A DNA stretch of 38,217 nucleotides from Oscillospiraceae bacterium (GTDB taxonomy: Bacteria; Bacillota_A; Clostridia; Oscillospirales; Oscillospiraceae). The DNA lies in contig JAGAFT010000196.1 in NCBI GenBank assembly GCA_017627975.1, positions 1 to 38,217 of the forward strand, in the 5' to 3' direction. This document shows positions 12,631 to 20,778 of this stretch, piece after piece (within the stretch, counting starts at the first letter, position 1; the number at the start of each line of letters is the position of its first letter). The notes under the pieces are model-generated. The model had not been told where the DNA came from. It was given only the letters and a program-made list of their open reading frames with translations, and did no database searches. The position numbers and the translations under genes are program-made.

Positions 12631-15240
12631 ATGAAAGTCAGAGAAAACCTGATCCGTCTGTGTGAAAAGATCAACGACGGACACTATAAGATCACGCCCG
12701 ACTGCGCGGAATACAAGGTCTTTGAACAGTGGATCACCGACGAGCAGATCGCGGTCATGCTGGCGCTGACAAGCATGAAGCCCGGCTTTGTTCCGATGAT
12801 CGCCCGGAAGGCGGGCATGTCGGTGAAGCGCACAAGAGAAGTTCTGCACGAGATCACCGACATCGGCCTCTGCGTCCAGGTCATCGTTCCCAAGGTGGGG
12901 CTGGAAATCTATCTGCTGCCGCCCTATACCCCCGGCATTTTTGAATTCCTGCTCATCAATGAGAAGTTCTGCATCGCACATCCGGAGATTGCCTACGCCT
13001 TCCACCAGCATGCGACCACCAGCCAGATCGAGCATGCCCCCAACACCCCGATGGGCGCCGGCATCATGCGCGTGATCCCGGTGGAGAGCGCGATTCCGGC
13101 GGACGCCGAGAAGATCGATAACGAGCGCTGCAGCAAGTACATCGAGGAGAACGAAGGCCACCTGAGCGTGACGCCGTGCCAGTGCCGCCGGGTCCGCCGC
13201 ATGATGAACGAAGGAAGCGGCGATCTGGACGAGGGCCTCTGCATCTTCATGGGCCATGTGGGCGATATGTTCAACCACACCGGCAAGGGCCGTCCCGTGT
13301 CCGTTGCCGAGGCCAAGGAGCTTCTGCAGAAAGCCGAGGACCGCGGCTGTGTCCATCAGATCACGACCCTGCATCAGGGGGAGACCTTTGCGATCTGCAA
13401 CTGCATGCCGGAGAGCTGCCTGGCCCTCGGTGTGTCCCAGTATTACAACACCCCCGCTACCTCCAAGAGCAACTACGTGGCCGAGATCGACCACGAAAAG
13501 TGCGTCGCCTGCGGCCAGTGCACCGACCGCTGCGCCAACAATGCCATCCAGATGGGCCAGAAGCTCTGTGCCCTGACGCCCATTGAGCACAAGCCCCATG
13601 AGCTCCCCGATGACATCGAGTGGACGCCGGAGCACTGGAACCCCGACCACCGCTCCAACCGCGAATATGTTGCGCCGGAAGGCACGGCCCCCTGCAAGAC
13701 CGCATGTCCCGCGCATATCGCCGTTCAGGGCTATCTGAAGCTTGCCGCCCAGGGGAGATACCTCGAGGCGCTGGAGCTGATCAAGAAAGAAAACCCGCTG
13801 CCCGCCGTCTGCGGCCGGATCTGCAACCGCAAGTGCGAAAGCGAATGCACCAGAGGAAACCTGGACCGCGCCATTGCCATCGACGAGGTGAAGAAGTTTA
13901 TCGCCGACCGCGAGCTGGAGCGTGACACCCGCTTCGTCCCCAAGAAGCTCTATGACTTCAGCGACAAGAAGATCGCCGTGATCGGTGCCGGCCCTGCCGG
14001 CCTGAGCTGCGCCTACTTCCTCGCGGCGGACAACTATCGCGTGACGGTGTTTGACAAAAACGAGCTTCCCGGCGGTATGCTCCGCTACGGAATCCCGTCC
14101 TTCCGTCTGGAGAAGACCGTGCTGGACGCCGAGATCGACGTGCTCAAGGAACTTGGCGTGATCTTCCGCTGCGGCGTCGAGGTCGGAAAGGACATCACCG
14201 TTCAGCAACTGCGTGAGCAGGGCTATGACGCCGTCTATCTCGCCGTCGGTGCCCAGAAGTCCGCTGCTCTCGGCATCTCGGGCGAGGACCTGAAGGGTGT
14301 CTGGGGCGGAATCGACTTCCTGCGCGAAGTGAACGCCGGCGCACGGCCTGCCGTCGGCAAGAAGGTCGTCGTCATCGGCGGCGGCAATGTCGCCATGGAT
14401 GTCGCCCGTACCGCGGTGCGCCTCGGCGCAAGTGTTACGGTGGCCTACCGCCGCAAGGAGAGCGACATGCCCGCCGATCCGGACGAAGTGGCCGAGGCAA
14501 AGGAAGAAGGGGTCCAGTTCCTCTTCGAGCATAAGCCGGAAGCCATTGAGGGGAAAAACGGAAAGGTCACCGCGCTCCGCTGCGAGGGAGACAAACTTGT
14601 CAAATGTGATACCGTTCTTGCGGCCATCGGCCAGCGCATCGACCTGGAGGGCCTGGACCTTGGCGAGCTGAAGACGGACGAAAAGGGCCGCGTGGTGGCG
14701 GACTCCGTCACCTATCAGACCGCGCAGCCGGATATCTTCGCGGGCGGCGACGTTCTTACCGGACCGAAGTTTGCCATCGACGCAATCGCTCAGGGCAAAC
14801 AGGCGGCCATCTCCATCCACCGCTACGTTCAGCCGGGGCAGAGCCTGACGCTGGGCCGCGACCGCCTGACCTATCATGCCTTTGACATGGAAAACGTCGA
14901 CTTCGACACGGTAAAGCGGACAAACAGCACTGAAGGACGCCAGATTCCCGGCAAGTCTGAAGAGAAGGCGAAGACCTTCCGCGACGACCGCCTCACCTTC
15001 ACCGAAGAGCAGGTGAAGAAGGAAACGGCCCGCTGCCTGGGCTGCGGCACTTCCTTCGTCGATCCGAACAAGTGCCTGGGCTGCGGCGTCTGCACCACGC
15101 GATGCAAATTCGACGCCATCCACCTGCGCAAGCGCACCTATGTGGAGAGCATTGACTACTTCGACCGTCCGAAGGTGCTTCCGGAGTTCATCGCCGGACG
15201 CCAGAAGCGCATCGAGATCCGCAAGGCGGCAGAGCGCTGA
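12631..15240 (+). CDS. Multidomain 4Fe-4S/FAD-dependent pyridine-nucleotide oxidoreductase (GltD-like)
   Basis: An 869-residue protein. Residues 1-265 hold a winged-helix-like segment (VKRTREVLHEITDIGL) and cysteines C183/C185 and C256/C258/C263, which may bind a metal or cluster. A 4Fe-4S motif follows (C291, C294, C297, C301). Residues from about 350 match GltD-type NADPH oxidoreductases: cysteine-rich N-domain (C355, C359, then VCGRICNRKCESEC), FAD site GAGPAG (452-457), NAD(P) site VIGGGN (581-586) and the FAD-closing IFAGGDVLTGPKF. A C-terminal ferredoxin segment carries C802/C805 and C815/C818/C821/C825. The enzyme likely passes electrons between NAD(P)H and a ferredoxin-type carrier or partner; the natural substrate is not evident. 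It is monocistronic, with AGGGGG before the ATG and the rplU promoter immediately after it. A glutamate synthase role is unsupported because no large subunit is nearby. Confidence 0.85.
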   Translation: MKVRENLIRLCEKINDGHYKITPDCAEYKVFEQWITDEQIAVMLALTSMKPGFVPMIARKAGMSVKRTREVLHEITDIGLCVQVIVPKVGLEIYLLPPYTPGIFEFLLINEKFCIAHPEIAYAFHQHATTSQIEHAPNTPMGAGIMRVIPVESAIPADAEKIDNERCSKYIEENEGHLSVTPCQCRRVRRMMNEGSGDLDEGLCIFMGHVGDMFNHTGKGRPVSVAEAKELLQKAEDRGCVHQITTLHQGETFAICNCMPESCLALGVSQYYNTPATSKSNYVAEIDHEKCVACGQCTDRCANNAIQMGQKLCALTPIEHKPHELPDDIEWTPEHWNPDHRSNREYVAPEGTAPCKTACPAHIAVQGYLKLAAQGRYLEALELIKKENPLPAVCGRICNRKCESECTRGNLDRAIAIDEVKKFIADRELERDTRFVPKKLYDFSDKKIAVIGAGPAGLSCAYFLAADNYRVTVFDKNELPGGMLRYGIPSFRLEKTVLDAEIDVLKELGVIFRCGVEVGKDITVQQLREQGYDAVYLAVGAQKSAALGISGEDLKGVWGGIDFLREVNAGARPAVGKKVVVIGGGNVAMDVARTAVRLGASVTVAYRRKESDMPADPDEVAEAKEEGVQFLFEHKPEAIEGKNGKVTALRCEGDKLVKCDTVLAAIGQRIDLEGLDLGELKTDEKGRVVADSVTYQTAQPDIFAGGDVLTGPKFAIDAIAQGKQAAISIHRYVQPGQSLTLGRDRLTYHAFDMENVDFDTVKRTNSTEGRQIPGKSEEKAKTFRDDRLTFTEEQVKKETARCLGCGTSFVDPNKCLGCGVCTTRCKFDAIHLRKRTYVESIDYFDRPKVLPEFIAGRQKRIEIRKAAER

Positions 15241-15259
15241 AAAAACAGAGAAAAAACCA

Positions 15260-15288
15260 TTGACACAAGCGAGGAAAAGTGTTATATT
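15260..15288 (+). promoter_or_regulatory. Promoter of rplU-rpmA
   Basis: TTGACA (15260-15265), 17-base spacer and TATATT (15283-15288), starting 20 bases after the stop of the preceding gene. Start of transcription is expected near 15295. Confidence 0.85.
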
Positions 15289-15294
15289 ACCTGC

Positions 15295-15369
15295 GCCGCA
15301 TTGAAAGGGCCGAAGTGAACCTTGTGTTCCGCCCTGAGAGCGAGACCTGAAAAGAGGGAGGATATTCCA
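15295..15369 (+). promoter_or_regulatory. Probable ribosomal protein L21 leader RNA
   Basis: About 75 bases of untranslated leader between the predicted start site and the rplU start. GGGC (15307-15310) pairs with GCCC (15331-15334), and GAA inside pairs with TTC, giving an interrupted stem with a 12-base loop. Low-GC Gram-positives are known to carry an autoregulatory L21 leader here (Rfam L21_leader). The position fits; membership in that RNA family would need a covariance-model search. Confidence 0.55.
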
Positions 15370-15684
15370 GTGAAGCATGCCGTTATTGTGACCGGAGGCA
15401 AGCAGTATCGTGTTGCCGAGGGCGACGTGATTTATGTCGAGAAGCTCGATGCAGAAGCCGGCTCTACGGTCACCTTTGACAAGGTTCTGTGCGTGGTGGA
15501 CGAAGCGAACGCCACTGTCGGTACGCCTGTTGTCGCCGGTGCTACCGTTACCGCGAAGGTTGAGAAGAACGGAAAGTCTGCGAAGGTGCGCGTCTACAAG
15601 ATGAAGCCGAAAAAAGGCTATCGCCGGACGCAGGGCCACAGACAGCCCTATACCAAGCTCACGGTAGAAGCGATCAACGCGTAA
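15370..15684 (+). CDS. rplU: 50S ribosomal protein L21
   Basis: A 104-residue protein with the L21 hallmarks [20 protein letters not shown] near the N-terminus and [19 protein letters not shown] near the C-terminus. L21 binds 23S rRNA in the large subunit. The start is a GTG with GGGAGG (15356-15361) eight bases upstream; an upstream extension of the frame lacks a ribosome binding site and has no L21 similarity. It is first in the rplU-rpmA unit, with its own promoter and structured leader. In many Bacillota a small protease gene (prp) lies between rplU and rpmA; here the 38-base gap leaves no room for it. Confidence 0.97.
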   Translation: MKHAVIVTGGKQYRVAEGDVIYVEKLDAEAGSTVTFDKVLCVVDEANATVGTPVVAGATVTAKVEKNGKSAKVRVYKMKPKKGYRRTQGHRQPYTKLTVEAINA

Positions 15685-15722
15685 GAAATCATCAACAGGT
15701 TTAACGATGGAGGTGTAACCAG

Positions 15723-15986
15723 ATGGCTCATAAAAAAGGTATGGGTTCTACCAAGAACGGCCGCGACAGCGAGTCTAAGCGTCTCGGCGCCAAGCGTGCG
15801 GATGGCCAGTTCGTCCTGGCAGGCAACATTCTTGTCCGTCAGCGCGGTACTAAGATTCATCCCGGCACCAATGTCGGCAAGGGCAAGGATGATACCCTGT
15901 TCGCACTTGTTGACGGTACCGTTAAGTTCGAACGCCTGGGCAAGGATCGCAAGAAAGTCTCCGTTTATGAGGAGCTCGCCCAGTAA
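15723..15986 (+). CDS. rpmA: 50S ribosomal protein L27
   Basis: An 87-residue protein starting [18 protein letters not shown], with [20 protein letters not shown] in the middle, all typical of L27, whose N-terminus reaches the peptidyl-transferase centre. Many Bacillota make L27 with an N-terminal extension ending in a phenylalanine-rich motif that the protease Prp removes. Here the protein begins directly at the mature-type N-terminus, in agreement with the missing prp gene. GGAGGT precedes the start. A strong terminator follows at 16001. Confidence 0.97.
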   Translation: MAHKKGMGSTKNGRDSESKRLGAKRADGQFVLAGNILVRQRGTKIHPGTNVGKGKDDTLFALVDGTVKFERLGKDRKKVSVYEELAQ

Positions 15987-16000
15987 ATTGACGGGAATCA

Positions 16001-16028
16001 GGCCGGACGCATGTCCGGCCTTTTCCTT
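16001..16028 (+). terminator. Terminator after rpmA
   Basis: GGCCGGAC (16001-16008) and GTCCGGCC (16013-16020) form a perfect 8-base-pair stem with a 4-base loop, followed by TTTTCCTT. Since obgE starts only 20 bases later with no clear promoter between, partial read-through into obgE is likely. Confidence 0.85.
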
Positions 16029-16048
16029 ATATCGGAACGGAGGAGACT

Positions 16049-17332
16049 ATGCCCTCATTTGTTGACAAGGCGCGAATCCACCTGCACGCCGGAAAGGGCG
16101 GCGACGGTGCGGTCGCGTTCCACAGAGAAAAATACATTGCGGCCGGCGGACCGGACGGCGGTGACGGCGGCCGCGGCGGAAGCATTGTCTTTATCCCTGA
16201 CGATAACATGACGACCCTGATGGACTTCCGCTACAAGCGAAAATACACGGCTTCCGACGGGGCCAACGGCCAGGGAAAGCGCTGTGCCGGCAAGGACGGC
16301 GCCGATCTCGAGGTTCGGGTGCCGCGGGGAACCCTGATCCGTGACACGGAATCCGGCAGCCTGATGCACGACATGTCCGACGGCAGGCCCTTCGTGGCGG
16401 CCAAAGGCGGCCGCGGCGGCTGGGGGAACATGCACTTCGCGACCCCGACCAGGCAGGTCCCGCGCTTTGCCAAGCCCGGGCTCCCGGGCGAGGTGCGCGA
16501 TGTGACCCTGGAGCTGAAGCTGCTGGCGGACGTGGGCCTGATCGGCTTTCCGAATGTGGGCAAGTCGACGCTCCTCTCCGTGGTGAGCAAGGCGCATCCC
16601 AAGATCGCGAACTATCACTTTACCACGCTCTATCCGAACCTCGGCGTCGTCTATGCCGACGAGGGAAGCAGCTTTGTCCTGGCAGATATCCCCGGCATCA
16701 TCGAAGGTGCCTCTGAGGGCGCCGGACTCGGCCACGACTTCCTGCGCCATGTGGAGCGCTGCCGCCTGCTGGTGCATGTGGTGGATGCCTCCGGCTCGGA
16801 GGGGCGCGACCCGGTAGAGGACTTTACGGTCATCAACCGCGAGCTGCGCGAGTATGAACCGGAGCTGGCCGAGCGGCCGCAGATCGTGGTGGCCAACAAG
16901 TGCGATATCATTACCGACGACGGCGAGGCACTGGTAAAGCTCCGTGCCCATGTGGAAAAGCTCGGCTATCCGCTTTTGACGATGAGCGCCGCGACGCACC
17001 AGGGAACAGCGGATCTGATCCGGCTCTGCGCGGAAAAGCTCTCCGTGCTTCCGCCGATTGCCCCCTTTGAGCCGGACTATGTGGAACCGGAACCCGTCCT
17101 GGAAGGGGCGGAGGATGTCCGGATCGAACACGGCGACGACGGCATCTGGCAGCTGGAAGGCGAGTGGCTGAAGAGGATTGCCGCGACGGTCAACTTCTCC
17201 GATTATGAGAGCCGGATGTTCTTTGACCGCTGCCTCAGAAAGGCAGGCATCTTCGACCGCCTGGAGGAACTGGGGATCCAGGACGGCGAGACGGTCTGCA
17301 TCTATGATCTGATGTTTGACTTCCGTTATTGA
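16049..17332 (+). CDS. obgE: GTPase Obg
   Basis: A 427-residue essential ribosome-associated GTPase involved in 50S assembly and stress control. The glycine-rich Obg fold covers residues 1-158 (HAGKGGDGAVAFHREKY, GGDGGRGG). The G domain follows with G1 GFPNVGKST (166-174), G3 in LADIPGIIEGA and G4 NKCD; the C-terminal OCT domain ends with DLMFDF. Length and motifs are standard. CGGAGGAG before the ATG gives a strong start. The position directly after rpmA is the classic arrangement. The VanZ-like gene starts 11 bases after its stop. Confidence 0.97.
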   Translation: MPSFVDKARIHLHAGKGGDGAVAFHREKYIAAGGPDGGDGGRGGSIVFIPDDNMTTLMDFRYKRKYTASDGANGQGKRCAGKDGADLEVRVPRGTLIRDTESGSLMHDMSDGRPFVAAKGGRGGWGNMHFATPTRQVPRFAKPGLPGEVRDVTLELKLLADVGLIGFPNVGKSTLLSVVSKAHPKIANYHFTTLYPNLGVVYADEGSSFVLADIPGIIEGASEGAGLGHDFLRHVERCRLLVHVVDASGSEGRDPVEDFTVINRELREYEPELAERPQIVVANKCDIITDDGEALVKLRAHVEKLGYPLLTMSAATHQGTADLIRLCAEKLSVLPPIAPFEPDYVEPEPVLEGAEDVRIEHGDDGIWQLEGEWLKRIAATVNFSDYESRMFFDRCLRKAGIFDRLEELGIQDGETVCIYDLMFDFRY

Positions 17333-17342
17333 TTCGGTTAAA

Positions 17343-17810
17343 ATGAAGCGTAACAGAAAGCTTTTGTGGCTGTACGGACTTCTGACGCTGGCGGTCATGG
17401 GGCTGATCTTCTACATGTCGGCAAAGGATGCGACGGAGTCCGGCGGCATGAGCAAGTGGCTGGTGGATACCGCGTTCGGAAGAACCCTGATCCGGCTGCT
17501 TCCGAGGATTACGGATCGAGGCCCTGAAATTGACCTCCGAAAATACGCCCACATGGCGGAATATGCCCTGCTGGCGGTGCCCTCTGCGCTGTTTTTTCGG
17601 GAGCTGCTTCTGCAGCGGCGCGTTCCGCTGCGTGCGCTGGGCTGTTCGCTGGTCTTCTGCTTTCTCTATGCCTGCTCCGATGAGTATCATCAGACCTTTG
17701 TTCCGGGGAGAGCCGGTGCGATGGTTGATGTGGCGGTAGACATGGCAGGCGTCCTGTTTGGCCTGATTCTTGTGTTTCTTGCATGTATGAGCAGAAAGGA
17801 ATTGAAATGA
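17343..17810 (+). CDS. VanZ-like family membrane protein
   Basis: A 155-residue membrane protein with hydrophobic segments near residues 10-26, 76-92, 103-116 and 132-150. The family signature is visible twice: RKYAHMAEYALLAV and SDEYHQTFVPGRAGAMVDV, the latter followed by a membrane segment. VanZ-like proteins have been linked to low-level glycopeptide tolerance, but most chromosomal members have unknown roles; resistance should not be assumed. The ATG at 17343 has no clear ribosome binding site; a TTG at 17316, inside the obgE 3' end, is an alternative. Its stop overlaps the start of the next gene (ATGA). Confidence 0.87.
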   Translation: MKRNRKLLWLYGLLTLAVMGLIFYMSAKDATESGGMSKWLVDTAFGRTLIRLLPRITDRGPEIDLRKYAHMAEYALLAVPSALFFRELLLQRRVPLRALGCSLVFCFLYACSDEYHQTFVPGRAGAMVDVAVDMAGVLFGLILVFLACMSRKELK

Positions 17811-19489
17811 GCAAACACAGCTCCGCGTTCAACACGATACCGTCTGTGCTCTCTATTCCCGAAAAAGTAAATGCATGGGTCCGCAAGCTCCTCAGCTGGC
17901 GGTTCCCGATCGAAAGGCATTTTTCCGGCAGGGATCTGCTTCTGACCGCCGGTGCTGGTCTGGTGCTTTTGCTGTCTGTCCTGATTCGGGCGCTGGCTCC
18001 GTTTCGGCTCTACCTCTGCATTCTGGCGGCAATAACTGCGGCTGTGCCTCTGGCTTTGCAGGGATACGGCATGATCCGGCAGAAAAAAGCGCCTTTGGAG
18101 GAAATTACTTTGCTGCTCGCGGCGCTGCTTGCCATGCTGATCGGGGAGACGACCGCCGGACCGCTGATCCTGATCTTTGCGAATCTCCTGATGCAGGTCG
18201 AGGCATACACCCTGCTGCACCGGGACGCCGCGCCGGACTATCTTGCCGAGAGCGACCTGAAGCTGCGGCATGCGGTGGAAACGGCCGACACCGAGAAGAG
18301 TCCGGAACGCAGAACGCTGGCCACGGCATCCCTTGGTTTTTATGCGCTTTATGTTCTGATCGCTTTTGTTTTCGGGGTATGTGCGCTGTTTCACCTGGCG
18401 GACTATAAGATCTGGCTGCACAGGGCCCTGGTGTTCCTTGTTCTCTCGTCTCCTTCGGCGGTGCTGTTCTCGGCGCTGCTGACCCACTTCGGCGCAATCT
18501 ACAGCGCTGCGAAGGCGGAGATCCTGTTTGACAGCGACCTTACACCGGAGGCGTTTCACCGCTGCAGGCTATTTGCTTTCAGCAAGACCGGCACCGTTAC
18601 CGACGGCCGCTTTGCCGTCTCGGAGATTAAACCAGTCGGCGTGAGTGAAGAAGAGCTTCTTCGGATCGCCGCCGTGGCAGAATGCCGCTCGGAACATCCG
18701 ATTGCGATGACACTGAAGGCGGCAGCGGGACTCCGGGAGGGCGTTGTGCCCCAGGGCGTACTCGAGACAAAGGAAATCCCCGGCAGGGGGGTCAGCACCT
18801 TCTTCTCCGGGCATCATATCTACGTCGGCAACGCCGGCCTTCTGGAGGATAACGGAATCTGGTATCAGATCCCGGCCAAGACCGGCTCGGCCATCCATGT
18901 GGCGGTGGACAGCACGTACCGCGGCTACATCATGATCTCCGACACTCTGCGGGAAAACGCGTTTGAGGCGCTGGAGGAGCTGCGCGCCCTGGGCGTTACG
19001 ACGCTGGTCATGCTGACCGGTGACGTCCGCTCCAGCGCGAGAACCCTGGCCTCGTCTCTGAATTTTGACATGGTCAAGCCGGAACTGAATCCGGAGGAAA
19101 AGGGTTCGGCCATCCGCTATCTCCGTTCGGCCCACGGCGACAGGGCTCGGATTGCCTGTGTCGGCGACGGGTATCACGATGCGGACATGTTCCGGGAGGC
19201 GGATATCTCCGTCTGCCTGGAGCCCAGGGACGAAGCGCCCGGGGCGAATGTCAGCATCTTCCCGAATAACATCAGCCTGATTCCGCTGGCGTTCCGGATT
19301 GCGAGAATAACGGAGCGTACGCTGCTTATTAACTGTGCCGGCCTCCTCGGGGTCAAGATTCTGCTTGCGATTCTGGGTGCTGCGGCGGTGTTTCAGACAG
19401 GGCTTGTCGCGGGCCTGGACTTCCTGTTCGGCGCTGCGGCGACCGTCTATGCGCTGACCTGCCTGACGCTGGAAAAGAGGCGCGGCTGA
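17807..19489 (+). CDS. Degenerate heavy-metal P-type ATPase homologue (predicted inactive pump)
   Basis: A 560-residue protein with the membrane plan of a P1B-type metal ATPase (about six membrane segments before the cytoplasmic P/N domain, two after) but with altered catalytic sites. The invariant phosphorylated aspartate of DKTGT is serine (SKTGT, Ser259; codon AGC). The CPC-type metal motif of the sixth segment is SPS (215-217). The actuator domain with TGE, normally between the fourth and fifth segments, is replaced by a linker of roughly 40 residues (138-175). The asparagine of GDGxND is histidine (GDGYHD, 453-458). By contrast the N-domain His-Pro (SEHP, 297-298) and TGD (404-406) are kept. 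The frame is uninterrupted and translationally coupled to the VanZ-like gene, with AAAGGA before the start, so it seems maintained as a protein. It cannot form the phospho-aspartate intermediate; a regulatory, nucleotide-binding or structural role is more likely. Confidence 0.85.
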   Translation: MSKHSSAFNTIPSVLSIPEKVNAWVRKLLSWRFPIERHFSGRDLLLTAGAGLVLLLSVLIRALAPFRLYLCILAAITAAVPLALQGYGMIRQKKAPLEEITLLLAALLAMLIGETTAGPLILIFANLLMQVEAYTLLHRDAAPDYLAESDLKLRHAVETADTEKSPERRTLATASLGFYALYVLIAFVFGVCALFHLADYKIWLHRALVFLVLSSPSAVLFSALLTHFGAIYSAAKAEILFDSDLTPEAFHRCRLFAFSKTGTVTDGRFAVSEIKPVGVSEEELLRIAAVAECRSEHPIAMTLKAAAGLREGVVPQGVLETKEIPGRGVSTFFSGHHIYVGNAGLLEDNGIWYQIPAKTGSAIHVAVDSTYRGYIMISDTLRENAFEALEELRALGVTTLVMLTGDVRSSARTLASSLNFDMVKPELNPEEKGSAIRYLRSAHGDRARIACVGDGYHDADMFREADISVCLEPRDEAPGANVSIFPNNISLIPLAFRIARITERTLLINCAGLLGVKILLAILGAAAVFQTGLVAGLDFLFGAAATVYALTCLTLEKRRG

Positions 19490-19493
19490 GCGC

Positions 19494-20057
19494 ATGAATG
19501 TTTACGATTTTGACGGGACAATCTTTGTCCCGGACAGCTCCTACTGTTTCGTACGCTATTGTATGAGGCATTACCCCCGGGCGGTCTTAAAGGCCCTGCC
19601 GGGGACACTCTGGCAGTTTGTCGTCTATCTCCGGGAAGGACGGAAGGATGCGGGAAAGCTGAAAGAGAGCATGTTTTCCTTCCTGAACCGGCTGGACAGC
19701 GTGGAAAGCATCGTCCAGGATTTCTGGACCGAGAACTACGATCGGATCGAAGCCTGGTATCTGGCCCAGAAGCGCGGCGACGACCTGATCATCTCCGCCT
19801 CTCCGGACTTTCTTCTGCGGCCTGCCGCGGAAAAACTCGGCGTGGCGCTGATTGCGACCCCGATGAATCCCTACACCGGGAAAATCATGGGGAAGAACTG
19901 CCATGACCGGGAGAAGGTCCGGCGCTTTCTGGAGCACTACGACCGCGACAGCGTCGAGAATTTCTACTCCGACTCCCTGTCGGACAGCCCGATGGCGGAA
20001 CTTGCAGACCGGGCCTGGATGGTAAAAGACCATCTGTGCTTTCCGTGGCCGATCTGA
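19494..20057 (+). CDS. HAD-IB family phosphatase
   Basis: A 187-residue haloacid-dehalogenase-type hydrolase. Motif I is DFDGT near the N-terminus (VYDFDGTIF), with the two aspartates as nucleophile and acid/base; motif II is ISASP (SASPDF); the motif IV region reads FYSDSLSDSPM. The cap insert between motifs I and II is helical, as in the phosphoserine-phosphatase-like IB group. Close relatives in Clostridia are annotated only as haloacid dehalogenase-like, and the substrate is unknown. It starts five bases after the pseudo-ATPase stop and ends before a bidirectional terminator, so it closes the obgE unit. Confidence 0.87.
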   Translation: MNVYDFDGTIFVPDSSYCFVRYCMRHYPRAVLKALPGTLWQFVVYLREGRKDAGKLKESMFSFLNRLDSVESIVQDFWTENYDRIEAWYLAQKRGDDLIISASPDFLLRPAAEKLGVALIATPMNPYTGKIMGKNCHDREKVRRFLEHYDRDSVENFYSDSLSDSPMAELADRAWMVKDHLCFPWPI

Positions 20058-20075
20058 CCATCCGGAAGATATAAA

Positions 20076-20111
20076 AACCCGACCTCCGGTTTTATCGGAG
20101 GCCGGGTTCTT
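20076..20111. terminator. Bidirectional terminator between convergent genes
   Basis: AACCCG.CCTCCG (20076-20088) pairs with CGGAGG.CGGGTT (20096-20108) with one mismatch. The minus strand continues into TTTTTAT, the plus strand into TCTTC, so it ends the minus-strand gene strongly and the HAD gene more weakly. Confidence 0.8.
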
Positions 20112-20135
20112 CAGATTCAATGCGATCAGAGCGGA

Positions 20136-20612
20136 TCAGGTCTTGTCCTGAAACTCCGGAACAAAGCTGCTGCTGTAGCCGAGTTCACGCAGACGGCGGT
20201 TGATTTTCTTGATATCCTTGTTGTAAAGGATGGTCCGGAGCTCGTCGTCCGGAACAAAGCGGCAGTACCCGGTGCAGAAGCTCTCAAACATCGCACGGTT
20301 GGCGGGCGTGAGCTTTCCGAGAATCATCACGAGACAAAGCGCGACGCCGACAAAAAACGAGATGATGAGGTACTTCGGGCACAGGAACACAACCACGCCG
20401 CAGAGTACGGCGATACTCACCACACAGACGGCCACCGAGGTGTTCGTATAGCGGCGGGCCCCCGGCGCGATCAGTTCCGGATCGAGCGCGTTCATTTTTT
20501 TCAGCAGCGGATATGCGACCCGGAAATTGAACAGAAGCTGCCGGAGAAAAACATACGACATCAGCCATCCGCCGAAGAAAATGGCGGCGGCATACATGAT
20601 TTTGATTTCCAT
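20136..20612 (-). CDS. Hypothetical membrane protein
   Basis: A 158-residue protein that I do not recognise. It has hydrophobic segments near residues 5-22 and two adjacent ones around 63-98 (VAVCVVSIAVLCGVVVFL, then YLIISFFVGVALCLVMILG), followed by a soluble tail with YNKDIKKINRRLRELGY and a Lys-Thr terminus. The ATG at 20612 is preceded by AAGGGGGAACC on the minus strand, better than the longer alternative start 13 codons upstream. It is monocistronic, convergent with the obgE unit and divergent from asp23. Its codon and base use resemble its neighbours, so it is not obviously foreign. Confidence 0.75.
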   Translation of the reverse strand: MEIKIMYAAAIFFGGWLMSYVFLRQLLFNFRVAYPLLKKMNALDPELIAPGARRYTNTSVAVCVVSIAVLCGVVVFLCPKYLIISFFVGVALCLVMILGKLTPANRAMFESFCTGYCRFVPDDELRTILYNKDIKKINRRLRELGYSSSFVPEFQDKT

Positions 20613-20698
20613 TTTGGTTCCCCCTTCATGATGCAAGGGTGAATATAACACATTTTGCGGAATCTTTCAACAAAAGAACGGAGACTTCCTCTCAGTTT

Positions 20699-20734
20699 CC
20701 TGAAAAAAATGCAATGAGGCTTCCTTTTTTCAGG
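20699..20734. repeat. Inverted repeat upstream of asp23
   Basis: CCTGAAAAAA (20699-20708) and TTTTTTCAGG (20725-20734) form a perfect 10-base inverted repeat with a 16-base spacer. It lies just before a likely -10 box TAAAAT (20744-20749) of the asp23 operon, which lacks a good -35 box. It could be an operator; as a hairpin it would be mostly A-U and weak. Confidence 0.55.
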
Positions 20735-20778
20735 CATTCGTGTTAAAATAATAAAGATTCTGGTTTGGAGGAATAATT

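Noticed and set aside
12613..15639. A 1008-residue open frame antisense to the oxidoreductase and rplU
   Set aside because: It mirrors GC-rich codons of strongly recognised genes, has no family resemblance, and spans the rplU promoter and start. It is a shadow frame.
17343..17810. Glycopeptide resistance gene vanZ
   Set aside because: Only the VanZ-like domain is shared; no van cluster is present, so a resistance call is not supported.
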